A DNA stretch of 64,000 bases, from positions 19,376,643 through 19,440,642 of the forward strand of contig CM041531.1 of assembly GCA_023238725.1 (NCBI GenBank), in the 5' to 3' direction. Under the pieces are notes generated by a model that searched no databases, was not told the DNA's origin, and was given only the letters and a program-made list of their open reading frames with translations. The DNA is from Scortum barcoo (lineage: Eukaryota > Chordata > Actinopteri > Centrarchiformes > Terapontidae). The translations under genes were made by a program, and so were the position numbers. Below are positions 1 through 13,145 of the stretch, in pieces (position 1 is the stretch's first letter; each line of letters opens with the position of its first letter).

Positions 1-720
1 CGTGCTTGTTGGAATCAGCAATGGAATACTGAGGAGGATGTTGTCTCTGATTAAGGCCGTGTTCTTGCTGGCATATTAAAACCTGACAGCTGAGCACTGC
101 CTCATCACAATAACTCTTATTTGGCAACACTTATTTCCGTTCAGACCCCTTTTCACTGTGCTTTTACAGGGCTGTTGTGTAGCTTGTGTGTCATTGTGCA
201 TTTGCGAGTGCCCTTGTGTGTTCCTACAATGGTGGAGGTTAGTGGGGCCAGCCAAGACGGTGAAACCATTCTCCTCTGCCTAACAATGGCCACATGTATT
301 AGAATTGAATGTAGCTTTTGATTCCCATTCTGATTTAAAAATCATTGCTATAGGTATATCCAGTGGGACACCTCCAGTCTAGCCTATATGTCACTCTGAT
401 TTGTATCTCAGTGCTTATATTAACAAGGTGGCCAACACCAAAGCGCCATTACCTGCGTTTATGAACAGTATATCACACACCTGTACTCAGCCCAGACATG
501 GTTTTACTGAGGTGTCTGTGTTTCTTTGGCAGACGCGTCCCCAGCCAGACCCCGGCCTGACGAACATTTGGCCGGTCAGGCTAGACGTCTAGGGGAGTGT
601 GTGGTGGCCTGGACAGGCCAGAGACAGGAAAGAGGACTTCTAAATCAGCCAGCAATCCAAAGGCCTTCCATAAATCCTCCAAATGGGCTCGGGTGGGGGA
701 CGTAAAGCACACCTGCAAGA
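1..720. other. Spacer with a GC-rich palindromic pocket
   Basis: No gene is recognisable. The only structure is at 555-592: a 7-bp inverted repeat (GCCTGAC at 555-561, GTCAGGC at 575-581) that runs straight into a perfect 12-bp palindrome, CTAGACGTCTAG, at 581-592. The two small open frames in this stretch have no family resemblance. Confidence 0.6.
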
Positions 721-1680
721 CTTATGTAAGTCTTATTAAACCATAAATTGCTAACACCAGCCCCTCGCTGGAGCTGCTCTTGGCTGGAATAAATCTCAGA
801 GAGCGCCCGGTAAGGAGAAAGAGAGAGTGAGAAGGAGAGATAATGCAGGTGAGAGAGAGAAAGATATAGTGGATGTTAGAGGTAGTGAGAGTGAGGTGGA
901 AGATACTAAAGGTCTGACAGCGGAGCATTGCTTTTTGATGATAGGGCGGACAATACTGGGCTTTGATTGGAGTTAACACCAACCACTATAACTGCCTTAG
1001 GGTGGGGGTGTTTTAGGAACACCTCCAAGAATGTCATGCTCACAAGACTCTTAATGCATCAAACGCTTTTTATGGTATCGGCCTCAGTCTGGCCAACGGG
1101 ACTGTCAATCCAATGACAGATCATCGTCCTCACACGTTCAGGCCCCGCATGAAGTAACTCCTCAGCAGTCACAGAGACAGAGACCAGTGTGAGCAACACG
1201 GGGAATATTTGTCGGAAATCAGAGTTCCTGAGCTCCTGAGCCCTGGTGAGTTCCCAACACACCCACGCTCTCCTCCCTGCCTGGTTGTGGGTCCTTGAAT
1301 TAAACATCAAAGCACACAGGAGCGTAGGGCCCAACTGCCATAAATAACAGTGCGCTTGGGGAGGGGAGGGGAGGATGTTCAGATGGGAAGAGAGCAGGTC
1401 ACCCGATCACTCATACACATACTGTCAAAGCAGATTCATTTGTTCACAAAATGGGTGATGTTGTGTGAAGTTATTGATTTCCGCATGCCATCTGTCTTCC
1501 CCGAGGCTTTGGCAAGCAGGCTCTGGCACTACCAGCCTCAGGTTCCCCCATATTAGTCTCCACAGCTCAGGTGGACAGAAGGGAGATGTGCAGCAGGTAT
1601 TGGACACAAATGGGTGATGGCTTATGTGACACCAACTCAGACACAGTGATTTTTGGCACAAGAGCAAAACTCACTGTTGA
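721..1680. other. Spacer with GA-rich patch and G-run cluster
   Basis: Positions 815-880 are GA-rich. Positions 1358-1374 hold three GGGG runs and one GG run separated by single A residues, a possible weak G-quadruplex on the plus strand. Overlapping open frames on both strands show no domain, no splice structure and no family match. Confidence 0.5.
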
Positions 1681-2500
1681 ATAGTATTTTCACTGTTTGA
1701 GGTTGTTCATGTCAGGCTGACCTAAAATAGACCATCATGTAATCCCTAAAATATAACTGTAGATGTTCTGAGTTTTACAAGAAAAAATGATCTATTTTTA
1801 GTCTCTTTAATTTCTAAATATAGAACGAAGAATATACTGTTTATTTTAATGTTAATTAAGCCAGACTGTTTATATGTCTGCCTGAGAAATGTGTTGGAAA
1901 TTTACAATTACTAGCAACACTGTGAGTGCTGATCAAAAAGGCATATTTTGGGGTGAGAAGCCATGCTGAAGGTGGTGATTAACATCTCATTTGTCACCAA
2001 CACCTGCATACACAAGTTCAGGCCCACCCTCGATCTCCTCCTCTCACTAACTAGTCTAGAAGTCACAGTGTACCTCCATGTTGAGCTATGGAGTGTGGAG
2101 GGCAGGCCTTCAAACATGGGGCCCAGCTGCTGCTGTGTATTTTTGTCAGCCAACACACACACACATTGGCATCCCTTGGTGTTTGCTCTTGTGGAGGGCA
2201 CATGTTACTGGGTAAATTATCATAGCGACGGTAAACAGTGTTTTTATGAGGGAATGTAGCTTGGTTGTTATATTTGAAGTCTGCGCTTTGTATACTGCTG
2301 TGCTATTAGGACAGATTGAGGATGTTTGCGCCTGGTGTCTGCACTCCGCCCATGTGGGGTACACACACACACATACAAACACACATGCACTCACAGTGAC
2401 AGGCTTAGTTGTAGTTCTGAGTCTTAAGTGGTTCTTTTGTTGTTTTCATCATAAGAAAAAAAAGAAACATCACAGCTTAAGGAGTGTGTGTCAGTGTCAC
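1681..2500. other. AT-rich spacer with short CA repeats
   Basis: AT-rich sequence carrying short CA runs near 2155-2166 and 2349-2380. A perfect MEF2-type site, CTATTTTTAG, lies at 1792-1801, but a single site in AT-rich DNA is weak evidence. The open frames crossing the CA runs give His-Thr repeats, the mark of a translated microsatellite and not of a gene. Confidence 0.5.
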
Positions 2501-4450
2501 ACTCATGTCAGTCTCAGGGTAAATGCAGATGAACAGCAGCAGCAGCAGGGGAGGAAAGACTGAACTTCGAAGTGTGGAAGAACAGCGTTTTGCACTGTGA
2601 AAAATATATGTTGTGCGCTTCAATAAAACCGCAGTCAATAGAGGGACCATCTTTAAATGCGTACTGATGGGGTATGCAGACATGAACATGATGTCTGGTA
2701 ATTGCTTTACATTTTCAGCAGCTGAGTCATGATATAGCTTGATAACAAGGTAATCAGATAATGATAGAGTCTAACAGATGGATGGCTGGGAGATAAAGGA
2801 CTGGTGCTTTAAGGTCTTTGCTTTTCAATTAAACTCATCTGAAGCATGGATAAGGGTCTCATTAATTCTGCTGACACTGGGGTCTCTCTAAAGGACCACT
2901 TGGGCGTCATCTTGGTAACACCCCACTCCAGGCAGTGACTTTGTGACAAGTATTTCTTTGAAAGAGGGGTCCTATAGATTGTTTGTTTCATTTAAGGGGT
3001 GTTTTTTCCAGACTTTTCCAGTCTTGCAAATCATGATGTTGGATATAAGTCTGGGTTGCAATGATATTGTACATCTTCAATTTCCATGGTATTAACTGTA
3101 CACATTCAAGCCATGTATGCTGTCCAGAAAAGGGAGCTGATATAGAAATATCAATAATACGAAAGTGCAATGCCCTGTTATTAAAATTGAATTTCTTAAA
3201 GACTATTTGGTCTAGGAACTGTTTCCTCTACTTATGTGATTAAGCGACCAGTGCGTTGATTGTCCAGTCACCGCAGTCATCTTAGCATTTGAGATTTGCC
3301 CATTCTAAACTGATAGAATGCTCCATCTCCTCTATGAATGGAGGAAATGGAGGAAAGGATGGAATAATGATGATGACATTCTTCCCACTTTTTTTTTTCG
3401 AGCCCCAATTACCCACTAATGCGTGATAAAACCAGAAAAATGGACAGTCGTTATGTGTGAGGCCTTCTACAATGGCAAAATCATTCTTTCCCAGCCTTCC
3501 GTTCTTTGGATGGGAATAATCATGTTTTGTCCCAAACACCTGCGCTTCAGTTGCCCTGACCTGCCGCCCAAATGAGTGCAATTAATGACAATTACCCTCC
3601 AGGTGTCACAACATAGACATGTACTGATAGGGACCTATCTGGGGGGAGCACGCGCTTGTCCTCCAAGTAAATATGTAATGATAACAGCTGTAACACAGTG
3701 GGGTGGAGGGGGGCACAATTGCTACCAGTGCAATCTATTTGTGTTTGCCGCAGCTCAGCACCACATTAACCAGTCCAGACAAACCAGAATGGATAGACTT
3801 GGATTTCCCCCGTGGGACAGAGGGGAGTTGACTGTAGGTGCTGGAATTCCTGATCAGATGAAGATCGAGGCAGATGTGGTCTAGCAATTGTTTCTGAACC
3901 AGACTAGTGTGCTGGTGATCAAACATCATTTATTAGGATAGGTGCACTCGAACTTAAACCATCTTATGTCCGGCCGTGTTTGAATAGTTTTTGACCACCG
4001 TTCCTGTTTGTAATAACAACATGCATTCACCAAATGAATGAACAGCTGAGTCAGGGAAATTCATAAACATTACTGAAAGAGTCAGATGAGACAAGAAAAA
4101 CAATTAGTTAGGTTGGAAATGAACACCCAGGTGTGCCAACCTTAATGACAGAGAAAACAAAGGCAAATAGTTAAATGAATGTCAAAACTGCCCAACCTAA
4201 ACACCCTGACTGATTACAGACCAACCACCAAATTCAACTTTTATCACATTTTCAGTTCTCAGAAATTACTTTATCATAACTGATACATATAATAGTAAAA
4301 GCAACCAAGTTGAGACCTAAGTTGAAATAAACTGTAGTATTCCTTTCCCAACTGCATGGAAATTATTATCAACACATATCGATGTGTAGAATTTGACAGA
4401 GAAAAGGCAACAAAGGTGTTGAAACATTAACACCTACATGAAGGAATGTA
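2501..4450. other. Ordinary spacer
   Basis: No gene, recognised repeat or dense motif cluster. A T10 run sits at 3389-3398. The 102-codon plus frame at 3576-3884 and the 99-codon minus frame at 3282-3581 lack recognisable domains and are of a length expected by chance. Confidence 0.5.
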
Positions 4451-5420
4451 GAAACATTAAAGAGCAGCCGCAGTCTTTGAATACTCTAGATTCAAATATG
4501 GGCCTGATACTGTGTGTGTACACTGTGAATGAAAGCTGCTGTATTAGCTCAGGCTTTTAGCCAATTTCCCTATGTGAAGAGAGATTTCTCAGGTGCAGAA
4601 GTCAACTTTAACCCCCCTCCTCCTGTGGGTTCACCGTCCTTTCCCTCTGAACCAGCATTAGCATAAAGGCATTAAAATGTGAATAGGAATTAATTTGGAC
4701 TTTCCCCTCCATAGGAATTAATGGAAGTTTGTTCTGCCCGTACCCCTCAGACGGTTTGCGCTCCTCCACAGTCCATAAATATTAATATTAATACGGCATC
4801 GCATTTAAAGGTAGCGCTTGGCTGAAGCCATATACAGAATATTATTAGAGATCACGATACGTTTCTCATGAGAAGTACAGCTGAGTGAATGCATTGCCTT
4901 GCCGTTGTGATCTGTAAAATCCAATCTTCATACAGCACAAAAAGTTATTTTCAGAGAGACGGAAGATTAGCAGGGCCGAATGGCTGCTGTCTAAAGCCAT
5001 TAGGCAGGTGGGGATTTTTCTTTCTACGCTGAGTTGAGAGAGAAGGGCCCACATCTTCTGCTCTATCAAGGCACTGATTCACAGTCACACTACTGTAGCG
5101 CTATTATCATGCCCGAGCAGATCATCTCGGCAGATAACTATTATCACCGTCTCACCGCATTGCTCCAGTCTACTCACCCACATAATACAGACCACAGAAG
5201 TTTTTGACACTCTTCCAAATCACTATATTCACCTTCTTTCTTTTCTTGCATGGTCTTTGTCACTTTCCTGTGCGGGCTGTGTGTGGCTGTATTGCGCATC
5301 TTCAATAGTAGTGAGGTTACCGCAAGGCTGGGCCACCCGACCCTGGACTGGTATAGAGCACTTATGAATCCTCTGCGGAAAGGGCAATTAATAAATATTC
5401 ATTTTTCTAATATGCGGTAG
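4451..5420. promoter_or_regulatory. Candidate conserved non-coding block (homeodomain-rich)
   Basis: Repeat-free, compositionally balanced block. The 12-mer ATAGGAATTAAT occurs twice exactly (4683-4694 and 4711-4722), start-to-start distance 28 bp. The perfect palindrome ATTAATATTAAT follows at 4781-4792 and presents two homeodomain TAAT cores head to head. Spaced homeodomain sites of this kind are typical of vertebrate developmental enhancers. No open frame here is convincing. Function is inferred from texture and motifs only. Confidence 0.4.
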
Positions 5421-6290
5421 TCCCAGCACACCACATCAGCCCCCTTTTGATCGTTTCTTTCTCTTCCTGGCTTTTAGTTGCATCAGTTTGTGAATATACT
5501 ACTGTTATTGTTTTGGTCCAATCTCTGTTGAGTTGTCTGAAGCAAAGGGGGGGGGTTGTGTCAAAATATTCAGCAGGTCCTCTCCTCTCCTCTGTCTTCC
5601 TGCTTGAGGAGTGCTGATCCTGACAGGTTACAGTGGGCAAGGTGAGACACGTTAGCGCTGAGCCGGGTGAAGGAGGGAGGATAGAGCTGCCTTCAAAGTC
5701 CCAGTGTGTGGGTGAAAGCTGCATGCTGCCACCCCGGCAAGCTCAGTCAACAGAACCCGCTTTTAATCTTTGCTCTGTAATCTTTACTCCTCTCACATTT
5801 AGTCAATACACTCTCACTTTGTTCTTGGGGAGAGTGGAGTGTGAGGCTGAGAATGTATAATGTAAAAGAAAAGAAAAGCAAAACACAATACACAAATCAA
5901 TTACCTGGGGTAAAGTGGGTATGGCCAGCTTGACGTGAGGTCAATTCCATTTACATGCTGAATGATAATAGGCCCGAGCATGTTTCTTTTAAATGCTAAG
6001 CGTTGTGACACGGTGATAATTCTGTTGACAAGAGCACAATGAAAGTACTTACAAGATTACAAGGACAGAACTGTGAGGATATTGTGTACAGAATTGAGCA
6101 GCCAACAAAACATATATTGGACAAAAGACAGTATCAAAAGTACCTGAGTTTTCTATCAGCATATAATAAATGCACATGGAATGTTTCTTTATATTGTGGT
6201 TAGCTGTTAAGATTTATAACACCTTACTACAATAGCTGATAATAATGCAATCCAAGCAACTGTTTTTATCAAAACATCAGTGAACTGCCT
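5421..6290. other. Ordinary spacer with a G9 run
   Basis: Homopolymer G9 at 5547-5555 and AT-rich sequence after 5860. The 105-codon minus frame at 5407-5724 overlaps the G run and part of a 75-codon plus frame. Neither has a recognisable domain or splice context. Confidence 0.5.
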
Positions 6291-7310
6291 TAATCCCTAC
6301 TCCCGGCCTGTGTTACGGAGGCGTGCATGTTGTGGTGAGCTCTGCGAGCTGGGGTTACATTTGTGCATCAGGTCATTCCTGTAGCGGGCTGGTCCGGGTC
6401 GGCCCACTCCCCTCTGAGAGCCCTCTCATCAAGCAAGCCTCTCCTCTGCCGCCCTCTTCCCCACAATCCCCATGAACTCTCATAATTGCCACATTAAACT
6501 TGAGTTTATTATTTTTCTCCAGGTGCAGGTGTGCAGATGATATGAGCCCCAGGTTGCATTTACATACAAATTGAAGGTTTTTATTAATCAGGCAGGCAGC
6601 AGGAATCAAACGGCAACACTCCATCAGCCCTTTAAATACATTTGGTGACATTTTTACCCGGCATTAGCATGATAGGGCAAGCGGAGTATAATGTACCAAT
6701 GATTGCTTTTCCATTGAAAGCACAAACGGTTTCATTTTTCCTGTCATCTCAAATAAGTGTTAAAGAGGGTTTGGAGGCTATTGTGCGAGTGCCGTATGCT
6801 GGGGACTTGGGACCGCTGATGGCCATATTAAATAACCATTAGCGCCTGAGCTTAGATCATTGTGGCATCCGCCTCCTCTGAATTTATCCTGTGATTTCAA
6901 ATGAAGGCAAGCTGTGCCAGCTTTCATAAAGTGCTCCAGCCCTCTCCATTTTTCCTCAAACTAAATGCATTACAACGGTAATTTTGTGACTGTTAAGATA
7001 ACTAGCGTTAACAAGCACTTAATTAAAATGTACAATAAATAGCCGTCTGCAGCCTTATCTCCCCTCCAGAGCGACGCTGGTAGGAGGCTCCAATGCTCAG
7101 GCCGGCTGTTCCCCAGCTCGTTTGCAGATTAATTGCTTTTCTGTCTGGCGAAGCCTGCCTCTTCTGCAGCCAGATCGTAAATAGCCAGATAGGGAGTTTA
7201 TCAATCAGAGCTCTCTACCTCACTGATCTCCCCCACACAGCCTGTCTGTCTGACTGTCTGTCTTCATGTACATCGCATGCTATCAAACAGACTCTCCATA
7301 AATAAACTTC
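6291..7310. promoter_or_regulatory. Candidate conserved non-coding block
   Basis: About 1 kb without simple repeats, mixing CpG-containing stretches with homeodomain cores. It includes the palindrome TTAATTAA at 7019-7026 and a CArG-like CCATATTAAA near 6822-6831. The texture differs clearly from the AT-rich spacer on either side. Enhancer function is inferred. Confidence 0.35.
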
Positions 7311-9630
7311 CAGAAGCTTCTGTTACACTAAACCGTAAATTAGTGGATGGCTTTTATTTTCATTGTGTATGCATGTGCACATTTATTCTTGTGTGCAGAA
7401 TGTCTCTTTGTATGTTACAGTTTTTTACTTTTTGTGGATGTAAGTGATTAAGCATTTATCCTTTTCTGTCCATCTTTGCTCTGTGTGCAGACTTTATATA
7501 TGGAAGGAGTACCTGCATTTGCAATGTAACAAATGGATCTTTGTTGATACAAGACTTATATTTTTGTAACCTTTCCTGACACCATATTTATGTCTGTCTG
7601 TCTACAAGCCCATACCTACTTTACGGCAGTGCATTTTGTGCCCGTTTATGTGTATACTGGGTATGTACAAATGGGCCTTGAGTGTATCGCGGGGGTTAAT
7701 CAAACGCAAGCTGCACATAAAAGTAGCCGGAGGTAGTGTGAGACAGGACAGAAGCGAACAGAGAGTATTTACAGTAATAAAAGTTAACAGCGGTCAGCCC
7801 CTTGGGATCACATTACTCCTCAGACATGTGGCTGCAGCTCTCTCCTCACAGCTTTATGGACTTAGGCCCTTGGTAGGCAACCTGCAAATCCCCTTGTTTT
7901 TCAAAGGAAAGAAAAGAAAACATGTAAAAGCAAACTTGCCTGCTCGTAGCCTGCTGCCCCCCTCCCACACTGAAGCTCCCTCTCCTCTGCCGGTGTCCCA
8001 CCCTTAACCTCTGGATGATAAATCTGCCTACAGAGGCAGTGAGGAGGAAGATCCCCATGTTGGAAGACCCCTATGTGTCCTCCATGACACATCCTGTTTG
8101 TGTAGTCAGGGCCTCAGCCAGTGATCTTTACAGTCATAATTCACAGAACGACAAAACTTGCTCTCTCACTACTTCAATTTTAGTATTAGGTTTGTTGTGG
8201 ACACAAAGACTGGATTTTTTTATATTTGAGGGTATGAAACCTCATAATTTAAACTCAACAGAATTTGGAAAAATAGTACAGTATAAGTACTTCATAAATA
8301 GTACGAAGAGATACTTTCAATGTTGCAACGAGCTGCAAAGCTTTCATTACCATATTTGTTTGCTGTTGTCTATTTGGAGACTTGGTTAGTAATGTAGGTA
8401 AGTTATGTCAAAGTATGTTTTTGCTATGCAACTCGAGTCTGTTAAATAAACACTGATTTTCCAGGCCGTTTTAAACAAACATGTCCATGTGCTTGTCACA
8501 TAGATTTCCCACAATGGAAAGGGTAATTGTTGTGTTTCCACAGTTTCTCTTCAATCTTGACTGACTGTAGGAAATTGGAAATGATGATTGTGGAGTGGCT
8601 GAAACTCTGTTTTGAAAATCTAACACCCTGTCAAGGGCCTGTGGGGGCTTTCAGGGCTCTCTGTTCATATTTTACCGTGTGAAGAGACTGTCAAATCTGC
8701 AAGAGGCAGTTATGCTAACAGCTGAATTAGTAGCCATGCAAAATGCGCCTGCTGTATCCCTGTGGTGCCCTGTTAAGGGAGAGTGCGGACATTCATGGTG
8801 GTCTGAAGGCCTGTGGGGCTTTTTGGCAGGCACATTAGGAGAACAAACATTTGACAGTGATGCTACAGTTATCAGACCCACTTTAGCCATTGTGATTTAT
8901 ATTGTGAGAACATGATAAATATAGTTCTAAGCAAGGTAGGGGGTGACAGGAGAAGGGGAAAGTATATGGGTCTGTCAGTTTGACCTGTGGGATGGAAGCG
9001 TCCCAACAGGGGGAAAAAAGGAGGACAACACGGAAGCTGTGATCAGAGAGCAGAGGCATCCTGTGCCCTCCACCTTGCCTGTCGTAAATCAGCTTGTACA
9101 GGCCTCTCTGCCCTCTGGCCCACACTCCTGTCTGTCTTAACCTGTGTCTCTCACAAAAGACCCGAGTTCCTACACAATATCTGAAAGTTTATGATGTGTT
9201 CTTTTATGTTTTATTTTTATTTTTGCCCACTGTTTCCATGTAATACTGTAATAAAATAAAAAATAACTTTTCCCTGACCTGATTTCAACTTTATCAACAT
9301 GTAAGAGAAGTGCTGTTTTTTTGAAAATAGGTATTCAATCTTGGGTACTCATTTCTGAGCAGCTAGGATACTGTATATGCTGCCTTGATTGGCCTATTCC
9401 ATCCCTGCTTATCGCAACCCTCTCTTGTGACAGCCACAGCAGATACAATCAATACATATATCAACAGTGGCCTAAGTGGGTCAACAGAGGAAGATAACAC
9501 ATCTTTCAGGGAGCTGCTGTGGCCACAGGAGAGTTTAGGAAAACAAAAGGCTATTGTAATTGATTTTGCTCAAGTTTTGCTTGTTATTGTTTAGACCTTG
9601 GAGAGGAAATTAAGTTATGAATGGAAGTTG
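7311..9630. other. Spacer without clear features
   Basis: Mixed composition with no recognised repeat. The 123-codon plus frame at 7636-8007 and the 124-codon frame at 8015-8389 are the longest here. Neither resembles a known family, and both are within the length range expected for random open frames in a 64-kb window. Confidence 0.45.
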
Positions 9631-10060
9631 CATTTCTATACACCGACAACCACAAACAGGCTCATACATCCATATCTGCCATGCCTCAGAGTGAGTCACC
9701 TGTCACTTTGCAGGTGCTGGCTATACATGATTTGTGTGGTCATGCTCCCGTATAAATCCCCACGGTCTCCGCGACAGTAATTCAACACAGCATATATTTT
9801 CCATAAATAATTTGGTGCTCATTGATTTCCAATGTGGAAGGAGAAATATGCCGGATCCACCTCAAGGGGCTTTGGATGTATCTGGTGCTCACTTTTGTGG
9901 TCAAAGTTGTGACAGCTAGAACCCATATGTTGTGCTCAAAAGATCCAAATTTATTGTCCTTTGGAGGCCCACTTGTCAGAAAAGGAGAAATCAAACACTG
10001 TTTGGTGTTAAGCAGGGCCAACATTTGTGTTTTCTGGGGCTTGTGATCTTTGTGATCAAG
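9631..10060. promoter_or_regulatory. Weak candidate regulatory block
   Basis: Repeat-free, moderately CpG-containing patch around 9745-9860 with AT-rich homeodomain-like cores. Weaker than the blocks downstream, and included because its texture differs from its flanks. Confidence 0.2.
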
Positions 10061-11100
10061 GGTTCAGTTTGGGGATAAACAACAAAACATGCATAAAATG
10101 TGCTATATGAAGTTGATCTTGGCATGTTTTTTGAAATAACATGATGTGAGACAGACTGCCACTCAGTTCTGTCCAGGATACCCACACATTCCTGCCTCAG
10201 GGTAGCTCCAGACTTTAGTGATACTGAATGCATTGTTTACATAGATGTGTCAAAGAAAGTTATAACTTTTGATTTTGAATAAATGTTTAATTTTTCATGA
10301 AACTGGTGTTCAGATAAAAACACAGGAACCACTATAATGTAGAGATGTTATTACAGGTACAGATATAAACACAAGATTCAGGAAGTTCAGTTTGAGTGAT
10401 ACATCCATGAGTTAAGAAGATTAACAGACATGACAACACTGCATAGTGCACTTTTAAATTATGAGGCAGAGAGGGTACCTATACTCTTTCCTTTGATAAA
10501 TGTAGACACACATCTACCAGACATAGAGGGCACAGTTATGCTCTAACGGAAGTGCTCGCCAAACGGTTGAAACCCTCAGCATGTGTCTGACATTTGAGTT
10601 GGGCAGGTCACACTATTTTTGTAACTTTCCTAAACTGACTATTGCTTCAGCTAAATGAAAACTTAATGAATTTCTTCTAGGACATACTGTTCAAAAGTTA
10701 TCCCCATATTTAAATGAGTCATCAGGTCACGCCCCTCTATGTGACGGCAGGCTTTTCAACCCACCTTGATGTGTGGACATTAAAAAAGCTCTAAACACTT
10801 TTGTCTACCATTGTGGTTCAATAACACACAGTGCAAACTAGGTGTTTTTGAACATAACTCACTTTTACTCCCCCTTCCTTAAAAAAAAAAAAATAAAAAA
10901 CTTTCTCACTTTTCAGATTCAGAAAAGTCAACCAACACAACACAACGCAAAGAATATTACTCAGTCACACCCTTAAACTACCTAACTGGATCAACTCCAT
11001 TGAGGCCAGTGGACCTCGATGGCCCATAAGACCAGGTTCATTAACTGCCACCAAAGGATGAAGCCCCCCCCCCCCACCCTTACAGACAGAAAGGGGCTAT
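10061..11100. other. AT-rich spacer with homopolymers
   Basis: AT-rich sequence ending in an interrupted poly-A run (from about 10881) and a C12 run at 11064-11075. A splice-acceptor-like CAG at 10914-10916 has no donor and no useful frame behind it. No gene seen. Confidence 0.5.
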
Positions 11101-11305
11101 AAGTCTGCCACTGTTGTTAGGTGATTTTGTGTGGTCATTTTGTTGCAGTGTCACCTATGACTGATCAAGTTGTTGATTGGGGTGTTTGCTGGCAGCTCAG
11201 AGAGGGAAGGCAGGAATTGATGAGGTTTAATTGGTCTGTCTCCTGTCAGCTGTCATTAGTTCCTCATTTAACACTATCTGATGGTGCGAGTCTATTGCAC
11301 CTACA
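11101..11305. promoter_or_regulatory. Small TALE-motif patch
   Basis: CTGTCAGCTGTCATTAG around 11243-11259 overlaps two TGTCA half-sites (MEIS/TALE type) with an E-box CAGCTG and a homeodomain ATTAG core. It abuts a GT microsatellite, so it may be the edge of a larger element. Function is inferred. Confidence 0.25.
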
Positions 11306-11482
11306 GTGTGTGTGTGTGTGCTGTGCAAGCGTGTGTGTGCGTGTGTGCGCGAGAGAGAAACAGATAGACATTAGATATAGATATGTGTGTGTGTCTGTGT
11401 GTGTGTGTATATGTGTGTGTGAAGTGAAACAGGCAATAATACGTGTGCCTGTGAGAGATAGAGAGGGTGTGTATGTGTGTGT
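11306..11482. repeat. Compound GT microsatellite
   Basis: Interrupted GT runs at 11306-11350, 11383-11422 and 11467-11482, separated by GA and ATAG steps. Open frames across it on both strands translate as Val-Cys or His-Thr repeats and should not be annotated as genes. Confidence 0.9.
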
Positions 11483-12720
11483 GGGCTGTGGTATTGAATC
11501 CAAGTGTTATCTTGACTCACCTTGGGGTGTGGTGGTGATTCCTTTGTGATCAATAGGGAGAATTCCCACCAGAGCAAAGCACACTCATTTCACCCTTTTC
11601 CCACTAAGCACCCACATGCAAACTACAGTATATTTCCCAACACACTTCTGGCTTGTGTGGGACACTTTTGTACACAACACAAAACAGCTTTATGTTGAGC
11701 CTGGACAGAGCCCCCTTCATTTAGATTCGAATGTAATCACTCATGATACAAATATTAATATTCTAAACAAACTTGTAATAAAGCTGTTAATGCATTCTTA
11801 AAATACAAAGTGTTGACTGTACTTAAGGTAAAAAAAACATATGGGAGCAATATGTATGAGAGAGGTATTTAAACTGTCAGAGGAGATCTGTTTCAACTCT
11901 TGGACAGAGTTAAAAGATCACCTTTCAGAAAAGATGAACTCAAGGGGTTGTTTTACCTCTCGGCTAAAGTCTATTATGATTGTATAAGAGTTTATTCCAA
12001 AGACCAGAATTTCCTGTGCACTTAAAGTTGATGAGTACTTGAAAGATCATGTTCTCTCCTGTCTGCTTTGAAAATAGTTCCACCAGAGACTCTAGTTCTT
12101 TGAGCATATTACACATTCAGTGTGATTTTTCAGACTGAGGGCATAATTATAATAATGAATGATTATCATCATTGCTGTCTTTATCTTGCATCATTGGTAT
12201 ATGGCAAAGATACTGCTTGGTAACGATGGTGCCATATTGTTAGCACAAATTAGCATGTGTGGATATCCATACCTCCCATCATGCCTTGCCCTGTGAGTGG
12301 CAGCTGTTAAGATGACTTCGACATGGTAGTGAGAATTGGTGTGGACGTGGCGGCGAGCTGTGGAATTCTCCGCTGCTGCTCGCTGATAGCTCTCTGAGGG
12401 CTTGGGTGTCACTCCAGTGACGGTCTAAGAGCCATTCATTTTTGCCTCCGGAGTGGCTGTCGAAACAAGATCCCGCAACCCCCCTTCCTCACAGCACGGT
12501 TCCTAAATATACATTTATTTTCAGAGGGAGTCCCCCTCGTCAGGATATGATGGATGTCACTAATCAGATGGCGTGCAAGTGTATGTCCGCAGTCAGGCCC
12601 CTCTACGTTGGTTGAGTGGCTGGTGTAAATCTCTGTGAGGGCGCTTTGTTGGGGCCTTGTCTTTGGTAAGGATCTCGGAGATATGATACCCTGTGCTGTT
12701 GCTGTCTGAGTGGGTCTATC
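11483..12720. other. Spacer
   Basis: AT-rich to about 12180. From there to 12700 the composition is more balanced, with some CpG, and could hold a weak regulatory element. No convincing gene or repeat. Confidence 0.4.
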
Positions 12721-13145
12721 TTAAGACTCCACATGGAGGTCTGGCATTCAACTAAGTCTCTGTGGGTTTGAGGGCAGGCAGCAGGAGGGCTGCCTGTGGC
12801 CTACAGTTACTGCAAGAAACACTCACCATGTGCCCCTCATCTATTCTTGCCTCTGGATGGCGTAGACCCACACACATATCTAGATAAGCAGTCCTCTCGT
12901 TTGGCTTTGACGTCGGTGCAAACATTATCCTCCTCACTTACTTGCTGAGTTTGGATGCTAACTGGGGATAGCCATCATTACAGTGTCTCCACAGATACAG
13001 TGTCTGTTACCAGGATAAATCAGGTGTATGTGCGTGTGGACATATATCCATATTGACTTATGTGTGTTTGTGCATGTGAACATGCTCACGAGTGCAAGTT
13101 ACACATACAGTAAAGAGAGCTTTCCGGTCCTTGCTTTTCTAAAAC
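12721..13145. other. Spacer with an isolated minus-strand donor-like site
   Basis: A good minus-strand donor-like string (plus-strand CTCACTTACTTG near 12935) stands alone. I found no acceptor with a pyrimidine tract that would make an exon with it. The rest is ordinary sequence with short GT-rich words. Confidence 0.4.

Noticed and set aside
11121..11549. 142-codon plus-strand frame
   Set aside because: Driven by GT repeats (Val-Cys-rich translation).
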